From contig CAMLRL010000002.1 of assembly GCA_946482465.1 (NCBI GenBank), positions 62,001-126,000 on the forward strand: DNA of 64,000 nucleotides. Reading direction: 5' to 3'. Shown in pieces: positions 31,120-40,234 of the stretch. Position 1 is the first letter of the stretch, and each line of letters opens with the position of its first letter. A program made the translations under genes and the position numbers. Origin of the DNA: an uncultured Lactobacillus sp. GTDB lineage: Bacteria > Bacillota > Bacilli > Lactobacillales > Lactobacillaceae. The notes beneath the pieces are model-generated. The model made no database searches. It was not told the DNA's origin and saw nothing but the letters and a program-made list of their open reading frames with translations.

Positions 31120-31761
31120 ATGAATTATATAATCTCAATCATGCCTTCTCTACTTTCTGGAGCTAAAATGACCCTGATTCTATTCTTATGGACCTTAATC
31201 ATTTCTATCCCACTTGGAATCATTGTTAGTTTGGGTTTAATCTCACATTTTAAAATTATACGTGCTATTTTAAAATTTTATATCTGGATTATGCGTGGTA
31301 CGCCATTGTTACTACAACTAATCTTTATTTTTTATGGACTGCCAATCATTGACATCATTTTCCAACGATACAATGCTGCCTTATTCGCTTTTATCTTAAA
31401 CTATACTGCTTACTTTGCAGAAATTTTCCGTGGTGGTTTTCAATCTGTGCCAATCGGCCAATATGAAAGTGCACACGTTCTCCAGCTCACAAAGTGGCAA
31501 GCTTTGCAACATATTATTATTCCCCAAGTAAGCAAAATTGTTATACCGTCAATTGGCAATGAAGTAATCAATTTAGTCAAGGACACTTCCCTTGTTTATG
31601 TTATTGGCTTGGGTGAACTCCTACGTGCAGGAAACGTTGCAACTGCACGAGACGTTACCCTTGTGCCCTTAGTTCTAGTTGGGATTATCTATCTACTAAT
31701 GACCGGTATTGCATCATTTATTTTAAAGAAAATCGAACACAGTTATTCTAAATGGAAATAA
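31120..31761 (+). CDS. Amino acid ABC transporter permease
   Basis: His/Glu/Gln/Arg TM family (LWTLIISIPLGI, YTAYFAEIFRGGFQSVPIGQYESAH); RBS AAAGGAGAATAAG before ATG 31120. Confidence 0.9.
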   Translation: MNYIISIMPSLLSGAKMTLILFLWTLIISIPLGIIVSLGLISHFKIIRAILKFYIWIMRGTPLLLQLIFIFYGLPIIDIIFQRYNAALFAFILNYTAYFAEIFRGGFQSVPIGQYESAHVLQLTKWQALQHIIIPQVSKIVIPSIGNEVINLVKDTSLVYVIGLGELLRAGNVATARDVTLVPLVLVGIIYLLMTGIASFILKKIEHSYSKWK

Positions 31762-31776
31762 TAAGGGGAATGATCC

Positions 31777-32447
31777 ATGCTTGAATTAAAAAATATTACT
31801 AAAAAATTTGGCTCTCGAACAATTTTAAATAAGCTAAACTTAACAATTCCCGATCAGGAGATATTAGCAATAGTCGGGCCTTCTGGTGCCGGCAAAACCA
31901 CTCTTCTACGTTGCCTTAGTGGCTTAGAAAAAGTCGATTCTGGTCAATTTCTCTGGAACAATCAAGAATTTGACCCAACTGAGCCGAGTAAAGATAATCA
32001 AATTACTGGTGTTGTTTTTCAAAGTTACGAATTGTTTCATAATTTGACCATCATTGACAATATCACACTCGCACCAAAATTGGTTTTAAAAGAAGATAAT
32101 AGCAAGGCTCTACAGACAGCTAAGCAATTGCTTCATTATCTAGACTTAACGGGTAAAGAAGAACTGTATCCATATCAGCTGTCTGGTGGACAAAAGCAAA
32201 GAGTTGCGATTGCGCGAGCATTAGCAATGAAGCCACAAATTCTATGCTATGATGAGCCAACCTCAGCATTGGATCCTGCGCTGCGTACCAAAGTCGGTGA
32301 AATACCAAAGTCGGTGAAATCATTTTACAACTCAAAAACAATAATAAGATGACGCAAATTATTGTTACACATGATATGGATTTTGCTCATCAAGTAGCTG
32401 ATCAAATTTTTACGGTCAAAGCGTTAGATTTTAAGAAGGTGGATTAA
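31777..32447 (+). pseudogene. Amino acid ABC transporter ATP-binding protein, frameshifted by a 17-bp tandem duplication
   Basis: Direct repeat ACCAAAGTCGGTGAAAT at 32287-32303 and 32304-32320. Removing one copy restores ...LRTKVGEIILQLKNNNKMTQIIVTHDMDFAHQVADQIFTVKALDFKKVD*. Confidence 0.88.
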
Positions 32448-33293
32448 GTGAAATGCAAACGTCTACTGGCACTATTGACCACCATCCTTTTTACTCTTAT
32501 CTTATCAGCCTGTAGTGGTATTTCGGTTAACAGGCAAGCTAGCAAAGTTGACAATTGGACTCATATTAAGGATCGAGGCTACGTGGTTGTCGGTGTTGAC
32601 GACACATTTGTCCCAATGGATTTTCAACAAAAAAACGGAAAACTAATCGGTTATGACGTTGACTTAGCTAATGCAGTTTTTAAATTATATGGTATCAAGG
32701 TCAGCTTCCAAACAATTGATTGGTCAATGAATACAACTGAATTAAGAAATGGGACAATTGATGTAATTTGGAATGGTTTCAGTAAAACTCCCGCTAGAGA
32801 GGCAAAAGTCAATTTTAGTAAAACCTATTTGGATACAACACAGGTCATAGTTGCATTGAAGAAAAATTACATTAACAGCGTTAAAGACATGCAAAATAAA
32901 GCACTAGGCGCCCAATCTGGTTCATCAGGTTACAATGACATCATAGATTATCCAAAGGTACTTGCTAACCGAATTAAAGACCACTATCCAATTCTCTACG
33001 ATTCCTTTACTAACGCCTTTATCGATCTAAACGCAGGTCGAATTGATGGCTTGTTGATTGATAGTTCCTATGCAAATTACTATATTTCGCGTCAAAAGCA
33101 TCCTGAAAAATTCACTGAAATTGATAGTTCTTTTCCAAAGGAACAATTTGGCGTTGGTATGCGCAAGAGTGATATAACTTTACAGCGAAAGATTAACCAC
33201 GGATTAGATATTCTTGCTAAAAATGGAACCTTAGACCGAATTAATCATAAGTGGTTTGGGGATAAAGCACAGTCCCCACTTCTTAAAAAGTAA
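32448..33293 (+). CDS. Amino acid ABC transporter substrate-binding lipoprotein
   Basis: Lipobox LILSAC; GYDVDLANAVFKLYGI SBP family 3. Confidence 0.9.
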   Translation: MKCKRLLALLTTILFTLILSACSGISVNRQASKVDNWTHIKDRGYVVVGVDDTFVPMDFQQKNGKLIGYDVDLANAVFKLYGIKVSFQTIDWSMNTTELRNGTIDVIWNGFSKTPAREAKVNFSKTYLDTTQVIVALKKNYINSVKDMQNKALGAQSGSSGYNDIIDYPKVLANRIKDHYPILYDSFTNAFIDLNAGRIDGLLIDSSYANYYISRQKHPEKFTEIDSSFPKEQFGVGMRKSDITLQRKINHGLDILAKNGTLDRINHKWFGDKAQSPLLKK

Positions 33294-34088
33294 TTAGCTA
33301 AGCTCCTCAAGAACTTGCGCAATGCCATCATGGTTGTTATCAGAAGTCACATTTACAAATTGCTTTTTCAATTCTGCTGGAGCGTTACCCATCAAAAATG
33401 GATGCCCAACTGTTTCTAGCATTGAAACATCATTGTAGTTGTCACCAAATGCCCAACAATCAGTCAGCTTCACATTAAATTCTTCTGCCAGTTCTTTAAT
33501 TCCCTCGCCTTTAGATACACCATTAACAACTATTTCTAATAAATTGGGAGCCGATTTAACTAAGACCAAGTCTGGATATTCGGCAGTCAGATCTTTTTGC
33601 TCTTGATCAAGTTGTTCTGGATTGCCCATAATAAGGACCTTGTGAACACCTTTAAGTTTTTTAACTTCAGCAATTGAACTTGGTGTCGCTTTAACTTGAA
33701 CAATCTGCTCCTCTTTTTTTACCAATTCAACATTATTTCCTGGGAAATAAAACCAGTCATAGCCACTATAAACATTCCAAGTAGTCTGATTATTTTTCTT
33801 TTCGATATATGAACAAATCTCAGCTGCTTCGGCTGCTTTCATGAAGCGCGAAGATATTGGCCTTCCCATTTCATCTAAGACTAAAGCGCCATTGTATGCA
33901 ATCATTGAACAGTTCTTAGTTATCTGGCCAGCCGCAGTCATCACTGCTTGCGGCATTCTTGCAGAAACTGGGATAAAAACATTGCCATTAATGATTTGCC
34001 GTCTAATCGCATCTCTTGTTTTAGGTGTTACTTCTAAATCTGTATTTATTAATGTTCCATCAATATCTGAAAACAACAATTTAGCCAT
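33294..34088 (-). CDS. Cof-type HAD hydrolase
   Basis: FSDIDGTLINTD; FGDNYNDVSMLE. Confidence 0.9.
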   Translation of the reverse strand: MAKLLFSDIDGTLINTDLEVTPKTRDAIRRQIINGNVFIPVSARMPQAVMTAAGQITKNCSMIAYNGALVLDEMGRPISSRFMKAAEAAEICSYIEKKNNQTTWNVYSGYDWFYFPGNNVELVKKEEQIVQVKATPSSIAEVKKLKGVHKVLIMGNPEQLDQEQKDLTAEYPDLVLVKSAPNLLEIVVNGVSKGEGIKELAEEFNVKLTDCWAFGDNYNDVSMLETVGHPFLMGNAPAELKKQFVNVTSDNNHDGIAQVLEELS

Positions 34089-34315
34089 TTTTTCTTCAAC
34101 CTTCTTATACTCATTAGCTTACTAAGATAGTTTATTTTAAAAACTATTTCATCTTGCGGTCAATCTGTTAGAGAACTTGTTCATTCTTAAATCCCACTCA
34201 GATGTAAGGCTTTTCATTGCATAATTCGTATTTGATTTTATATATCAGCATGCTACACTAAAATAGTCGTTAGATGTAAATAAAACACGAACATTATTAT
34301 AGTGGGAGAGATTAA

Positions 34316-35623
34316 ATGAATTTTATTAAGAGCTACTTTCAGCTCGATAAATATAAAACCAGTGTTAAAGTTGAGTTTCTCGCTGGACTGACTACTTTTA
34401 TTAGTATGTCTTACATCCTATTCGTTAATCCAAGCGTTTTGGGTGCCAGTGGAATGGACAAAGGTGCTGTCTTTACTGCAACAGCACTGGCAAGTGCATT
34501 AGGTACAGCTTTAATGGGGATTGTTGCTAACTATCCCATTGGTGAAGCACCAGCACTTGGTATCAATGCTTTCTTTGCCTATACAGTTTGTGTAGGTATG
34601 CATGTTTCATGGGAAACAGCATTAGCTGCCGTTTTCGTTGCCTCAATCATTTTTATTTTAATTACTATGTTCAAGTTGCGTGAAAAGATCATTAACGCAA
34701 TCCCAGCTGATTTGAAATTTGCCATTTCATCTGGTATCGGTCTTTTCATTGCATTCTTAGGAATGCAAGACGGTGGCCTTATTGTTGCTAATAAATCTAC
34801 ATTGGTTGGCCTTGGCTCACTTCATGATCCAGCTGTTTGGATTACAATTTTTGGACTTTTAGTAACCGTTGTTCTAATGATCTTGAATGTCCCAGGTGCG
34901 ATTTTCATTGGTATGATTTTGGCCGCACTTTTTGGTGTTGTTACTGGTCAAATTGCTCTACCAACCAAGATCATTTCAGTTGCACCTAGTATCGCACCAA
35001 CCTTTGGTCAAGCAATTTTCCATGTTAAAGATATCAATACTCTGCAAATGTGGGTTGTTGTTCTAACCTTTTTACTTGTTACTTTCTTTGATACAGCGGG
35101 AACTTTAATTGGCTTAGCTCAACAAGCTGGCTTTATGAAAGATAATAAAATGCCTCGCGTAGGTAAAGCCTTAGCTTCCGACTCAACTGCCATGATGGTC
35201 GGCTCAGTCTTGGGTACATCTCCAGTTGGCGCGTTTGTTGAATCAAGTGCAGGTATTGCTGTTGGTGGACGTACAGGTTTAACTGCAGTTTTCGTTGCTA
35301 TTTTCTTCTTAATTTCGATGATTTTCAGTCCTTTACTTGGCCTATTCACCACACATGTTACAGCACCTGCTTTAATAATCGTTGGGGTGCTAATGGCACA
35401 AAACACAGCTCATATTCATTGGGATAAAATGGAAATTGCTGTGCCAGCATTCTTGATTTTAACTGGTATGCCACTTACCTACTCAATTTCAGATGGCTTG
35501 GCTCTTGGCCTTATTACTTACCCAATCTGTATGCTTGCAGCAAAACGTGGTAAGGAAGTTACTCCTATGATGTGGGTGCTCTTTGTAGTATTCATCATTT
35601 TCCTATGGGTGCTGAACTTCTAA
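34316..35623 (+). CDS. NCS2 family purine/nucleobase permease
   Basis: AGLTTFISMSYILFVNPSVL; DTAGTLIGLAQQAG; ESSAGIAVGGRTGLTAV. Confidence 0.9.
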   Translation: MNFIKSYFQLDKYKTSVKVEFLAGLTTFISMSYILFVNPSVLGASGMDKGAVFTATALASALGTALMGIVANYPIGEAPALGINAFFAYTVCVGMHVSWETALAAVFVASIIFILITMFKLREKIINAIPADLKFAISSGIGLFIAFLGMQDGGLIVANKSTLVGLGSLHDPAVWITIFGLLVTVVLMILNVPGAIFIGMILAALFGVVTGQIALPTKIISVAPSIAPTFGQAIFHVKDINTLQMWVVVLTFLLVTFFDTAGTLIGLAQQAGFMKDNKMPRVGKALASDSTAMMVGSVLGTSPVGAFVESSAGIAVGGRTGLTAVFVAIFFLISMIFSPLLGLFTTHVTAPALIIVGVLMAQNTAHIHWDKMEIAVPAFLILTGMPLTYSISDGLALGLITYPICMLAAKRGKEVTPMMWVLFVVFIIFLWVLNF

Positions 35624-35692
35624 AATAAATTATGATAAGATGAATGTGTTAAACAATCATCTTATTTTTTTAACTTTTTGAAAAGAGGAGTC

Positions 35693-37147
35693 ATGAAGAC
35701 ACTAGAAAAAATAGACTATAAAAAATTTATTTTTCCAGTTTTACTTGGATTAGTTTTCTGGTTTACTGCACCTATCAGACCTGCTGGGGTTACCGTCCAG
35801 GCCTGGCACATGCTCGCAATCTTTATCGCCACCATTGTTGGTTGTATTACATTACCAATTGCAATTAGTGGCGTTACACTAATCGGTTTTACATTAACAA
35901 TCTGCCTTGGCCTCGTACCATTGGCCGATAAAGTAGTTAATGGTAAATTAATTGAAAAAGGTGCCATTAACGCTTTTGCCAACAGTTCGGCCTGGTTAAT
36001 TGTAATGGCATTTATGATTTCACGTGGAATCGTAAAAACTGGTTTAGGACGCAGGATTTCATTATATTTTATTAAATGGTTTGGGCAAAAATCATTGGGT
36101 CTTGGCTATGCAATCGGTGCAATTGATTTAATTGTTTCGCCCGCAACGCCTTCTAATGGTGCCAGAGCCGGTGGTGTGGTTTATCCTTTAATTGAATCAT
36201 TGGCTGAAACTTACGACTCTAAGCCAAATGATCCCTCGAGAAAGAAAATGGGAGCCTATCTAATCTTCACGGAATTTCAGGTTAACATTATTACTTCGTC
36301 TCTCTTTATGACAGCTTGTGCACCTAACTTAATTGCTGTAGCACTTGCTGGTAAAGCAAGCGTTACACTTACATGGATGCAGTGGTTTATGGCTGCACTT
36401 GTGCCTGCCGCAATCTGTCTGCTTGTAATTCCATATTTTGTTTACAAGATCTACCCACCAGAAGTAAAGGAAACTCCTAATGCTAAGGAATGGGCAAATA
36501 AGCAACTTGAGGAACTAGGTAAAGCAACACTACCTGAAAAAATGATGGCGATTATTTTTGTGATTACCTTAGCACTCTGGATGCTTTCAAGCACACTTGG
36601 AATAGATGCAACTTTGATTGCATTCATCTCTGTTGTGCTGCTTCTGCTTACAGGTGTTCTTACTCCTAAAGATATTTTAGGTGAAACTGGTGCCTGGAAC
36701 ATTCTAATCTGGCTTTCAATTCTAGTTTTTATGGCTGAAAAATTAACTCAGTTTGGCTTCATCGGCTGGCTTTCAACTACTATTTCAAGTAGCATGAAAG
36801 GCGGCAACTGGTTAATCACTTTGATTATCTTAGCCCTTGTATTGTTCTACACCCACTACTTATTTGCCAGTGCAACAGCACATAACTCTGCAATGTTCTT
36901 GCCACTTTTAACTGTAGCAATTGCTGCTGGAGCACCTAAAGTTATGGCTGCACAATTCTTAGCACTGTTTTCTGCAATCATGGGTTCAACTACTCATTAT
37001 TCTAGTACCGCATCTTCGGTGCTTTCTTCAACTGGTTATGTTAAACAAAGTGAATGGTGGAAGATGAGTTTTATTTTCGGTATTTTCTACATCTTAGTTT
37101 ATGGTGTAATCGGACTAGGATGGATGAAAGTTATCGGCATGTGGTAA
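35693..37147 (+). CDS. DASS-family anion:sodium symporter (malate/citrate type)
   Basis: 489-aa track ORF; start ATG 35693 after AAAAGAGGAGTC; SASTAHNSAMFLPLL-like C-terminal motif. Confidence 0.85.
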   Translation: MKTLEKIDYKKFIFPVLLGLVFWFTAPIRPAGVTVQAWHMLAIFIATIVGCITLPIAISGVTLIGFTLTICLGLVPLADKVVNGKLIEKGAINAFANSSAWLIVMAFMISRGIVKTGLGRRISLYFIKWFGQKSLGLGYAIGAIDLIVSPATPSNGARAGGVVYPLIESLAETYDSKPNDPSRKKMGAYLIFTEFQVNIITSSLFMTACAPNLIAVALAGKASVTLTWMQWFMAALVPAAICLLVIPYFVYKIYPPEVKETPNAKEWANKQLEELGKATLPEKMMAIIFVITLALWMLSSTLGIDATLIAFISVVLLLLTGVLTPKDILGETGAWNILIWLSILVFMAEKLTQFGFIGWLSTTISSSMKGGNWLITLIILALVLFYTHYLFASATAHNSAMFLPLLTVAIAAGAPKVMAAQFLALFSAIMGSTTHYSSTASSVLSSTGYVKQSEWWKMSFIFGIFYILVYGVIGLGWMKVIGMW

Positions 37148-37270
37148 TTTTAAAAGCGAGCTTGAAAGGGCTTGCTTTTTTATTTCCCAGGAAATATTAT
37201 TCCAAGCCCGTTTGCTTATGCTAAACTAGTTTTATTGGTTCTTTTATAAGATAATTTTTTGGAGGAAAAA

Positions 37271-38581
37271 ATGACGACACTAGATAACGTCTTTCATTTA
37301 AACGATGCTCATACCACTATCAAACGTGAGTTAATTGCTGCTTTAACCACTTTTGTTAGTCTCTCCTACATCCTTTTTGTTAACCCTAATATTTTACACG
37401 CAGCTGGGATAGATAAAGGTGCTGCTTTCACAGTTACTGCAGTCTCAATCGCAATTGGTTGTTTTATCATGGGCTTTGTGGCTAACTACCCCATAGCTCT
37501 TGCGCCAACACTAGGTAGTGCTGCGTTCTTCGCTTACAATGTTTGTGGCGAAATGAAAATCAACTGGCAAACCGCATTAGCAGCTGTCTTAGTTGCATCT
37601 GTCTTGTTCATCTTAATCACAGTTTTAAAACTACGTGAGAAAGTAGTCGATGCAATTCCGCAAGACTTAAAGTATGCTATTTCCGCCGGAATCGGTTTAT
37701 TCATTGCTTTCATTGGCTTACAAAACGGCAAGCTCATTGTTAATAGTGATTCCAGCTTAGTAACTTTGGGCAAATTTAACTCACCTGCTGTCTGGATTAC
37801 ACTTTTTGGTTTAACCTTAACTGTCATCTTAATGGCAATGAATGTTCCAGGTTCAATTTTTATCGGGATGGTTGTGACGGCAATCTTTGGTATTCTTATT
37901 GGTCAAGTCGAGGTGCCTAAAGCAATCATTTCAACTGCTCCAAGCATTGCCCCAACCTTTGGTCAAGCTGTTTTTCATCTAAAAGATATTAATACACCTC
38001 AGCTGTTCATGGTCGTCTTGACATTTTTACTAGTCACTTTCTTTGATACTGCGGGTACTTTGATTGGTATGACTGAACAAGCTGGAATGGTAGATCAAGA
38101 TGGCAAAATTCCACGTATCGGTAGAGCCTTCGTTTCTGACTCCCTAGCAATGGTTGAAGGGGCTGTTTTGGGAACTGCCCCTCTTGGTACATCAGTTGAA
38201 TCCAGTGCCGGTATTGCAATGGGTGGACGAACAGGATTAACCGCAGTTTTTGTTGGTATTTTCTTCTTAATCTCAATGATTTTTAGTCCTTTATTAGCAG
38301 TTATTCCAACTACTGTTACTGCACCCGCCTTAATAATCGTAGGTGTTTTAATGGCTGGTAACCTTAAGAAAATTAACTGGGATAAGTTTGAAATTGCTTT
38401 TCCTGCATTTTTAACAGTTATTGGCATGCCACTTACCTACAGCATTTCAGACGGTTTAGCACTTGGAATGATTGCATACCCAATCACCATGATTGCCTCT
38501 AAGCAAGCTAAAAAGGTCTCACCGATGATGTACGTGCTGTTAGTAGTATTTGTCATCTTTTTCTTGATTACAAACATGTAG
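37271..38581 (+). CDS. NCS2 family purine/nucleobase permease (paralog)
   Basis: Closely similar to 34316-35623; RBS GGAGG before ATG 37271. Confidence 0.9.
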   Translation: MTTLDNVFHLNDAHTTIKRELIAALTTFVSLSYILFVNPNILHAAGIDKGAAFTVTAVSIAIGCFIMGFVANYPIALAPTLGSAAFFAYNVCGEMKINWQTALAAVLVASVLFILITVLKLREKVVDAIPQDLKYAISAGIGLFIAFIGLQNGKLIVNSDSSLVTLGKFNSPAVWITLFGLTLTVILMAMNVPGSIFIGMVVTAIFGILIGQVEVPKAIISTAPSIAPTFGQAVFHLKDINTPQLFMVVLTFLLVTFFDTAGTLIGMTEQAGMVDQDGKIPRIGRAFVSDSLAMVEGAVLGTAPLGTSVESSAGIAMGGRTGLTAVFVGIFFLISMIFSPLLAVIPTTVTAPALIIVGVLMAGNLKKINWDKFEIAFPAFLTVIGMPLTYSISDGLALGMIAYPITMIASKQAKKVSPMMYVLLVVFVIFFLITNM

Positions 38582-38597
38582 CTCAATTAGACTAGCC

Positions 38598-38628
38598 AAA
38601 AAGCCACTTCATAATGAAGTGGCTTTTT
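38598..38628. terminator. Intrinsic terminator
   Basis: AAAAAGCCACTTCAT/ATGAAGTGGCTTTTTT. Confidence 0.85.
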
Positions 38629-38682
38629 TCTTTACGGTATTCTAGAATTTATAAAAGATGATTATTATATATTTTTCCCAGC

Positions 38683-38722
38683 AAAAAGACCAGTCAAAGT
38701 CGAAACTTAACTGGTCTTTTTT
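38683..38722. terminator. Intrinsic terminator after gnd
   Basis: AAAAAGACCAGT ... ACTGGTCTTTTTT. Confidence 0.8.
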
Positions 38723-38737
38723 GTTACACGTGTAACA
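38722..38737. promoter_or_regulatory. parS-like perfect palindrome TGTTACACGTGTAACA
   Basis: Fully palindromic; CACGTG core with parS-type arms. Confidence 0.65.
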
Positions 38738-38741
38738 CAGC

Positions 38742-40127
38742 TTATTTTTCTTCATACCATTCAGTGTGATATACACCGTCGCGGTCATTTCTGAAGTAAG
38801 TGTGAGCACCAAAGTAATCTCGCTGTCCTTGAATCAGGTTAGCTGGAAGACTTGGGTTAAAAATGGATTCCAAATAATTAAGAGATGCACTTAACGTTGG
38901 AGTAGGAATACCAGCCTTAGTTGCTAATTCAAGTACCTTACGCAATGCAGGTAAGTTCTTTTCCATTAAATCTTTAAAGTAAGGATCTTGGAACATATTA
39001 TCAAGTTGCCTACCTTCGGCAAAAGCTTTTTCAATATCCTTTAGCATAGATGAACGAATGATACAGCCAGCTTCCCAAGATTGGGCAATAGCTGGATAAC
39101 GCAACTCCCAATTATACGCATCAGCTGCCATCTTTAATTGCTGGAAACCTTGAGCATAGGCAACGGCCTGACTTAGTTGCAAAGCTTTTCCAAGATTATC
39201 AATTAAGTCTTCAGGAACTTCGCCTTCCCACTTAATTTCCTTGCCTTCACGCGTTGTTGCCTTAGACATAAATCTACTGATAACGGCTTCTGCAATCACA
39301 CTAATTGGTACACCCAAGTGTACACCGTCTTCAAGCATCCAGTTACCTGTACCCTTGTAGGAAGCTACGTTCAAGATATGATCAATGACATGATCTGGAG
39401 TCAAATCGTCTTCTTGCTTCAAAACTTCTGAGGTGATTTCACTCAGATAGGCTTGAACCAGACCCTGATTCCAATCGGCAAAAATTTCTGACATTTCATC
39501 GTTAGTTTTTCCGGCAACCTTACGCAAGATATCATAGACTTCGGAAAATTCTTGCATAATTCCATATTCGATACCGTTATGAACCATTTTGACATAGTGT
39601 CCACTACCCTCAGGTCCAATAAAGCTAACACAAGGATGACCATCATCGTTCTTAGCAGCGATTGCTTCTAAGATTGGTGCAACTTCCTTGTATGCTTCCT
39701 CGTCGCCACCAGGCATTAAAGCAGGGCCATTTAGAGCACCTTCTTCACCGCCGGAAACACCCATGCCAATAAAGTGGATCCCGTGTTCTTCCATTTCATG
39801 AAAACGACGATTAGTATCGTGGAAGTTTGAATTACCACCATCAAGTAAAATGTCACCTTTATCAAGCAAAGGTAACAGCTTGTGCAAGGTTTCATCTACT
39901 GGGTTACCAGCCATAATTTGAATCAAAATTTTACGTGGCTTTTCAAGCGAATTAACAAATTCTTCCCAAGAATAAGTCGGTTTTAGCTTATCATCCTGAT
40001 ATTCTGCAAAAGCATCAACTTCTTTTTTATCGATACTAAAGCCTGAAACGGAGAAGCCACTATTTCTAACATTTAAAGCTAGGTTTTTACCCATGACGGA
40101 TAAACCAATAATCCCGAACTGTTGCAT
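38742..40127 (-). CDS. gnd: 6-phosphogluconate dehydrogenase (decarboxylating)
   Basis: FGIIGLSVMGKNLALN; start 40127 after TGGAGGAATATAT. Confidence 0.95.
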   Translation of the reverse strand: MQQFGIIGLSVMGKNLALNVRNSGFSVSGFSIDKKEVDAFAEYQDDKLKPTYSWEEFVNSLEKPRKILIQIMAGNPVDETLHKLLPLLDKGDILLDGGNSNFHDTNRRFHEMEEHGIHFIGMGVSGGEEGALNGPALMPGGDEEAYKEVAPILEAIAAKNDDGHPCVSFIGPEGSGHYVKMVHNGIEYGIMQEFSEVYDILRKVAGKTNDEMSEIFADWNQGLVQAYLSEITSEVLKQEDDLTPDHVIDHILNVASYKGTGNWMLEDGVHLGVPISVIAEAVISRFMSKATTREGKEIKWEGEVPEDLIDNLGKALQLSQAVAYAQGFQQLKMAADAYNWELRYPAIAQSWEAGCIIRSSMLKDIEKAFAEGRQLDNMFQDPYFKDLMEKNLPALRKVLELATKAGIPTPTLSASLNYLESIFNPSLPANLIQGQRDYFGAHTYFRNDRDGVYHTEWYEEK

Positions 40128-40234
40128 ATATATTCCTCCATCGTTCAAGTTCATACTCTATTATTATACTTGTAAGAAAGTAAAAAAGCGAAACTTTCAA
40201 GAGTCTCGCTTTTTTTGAGTTCTAATATTAAATA

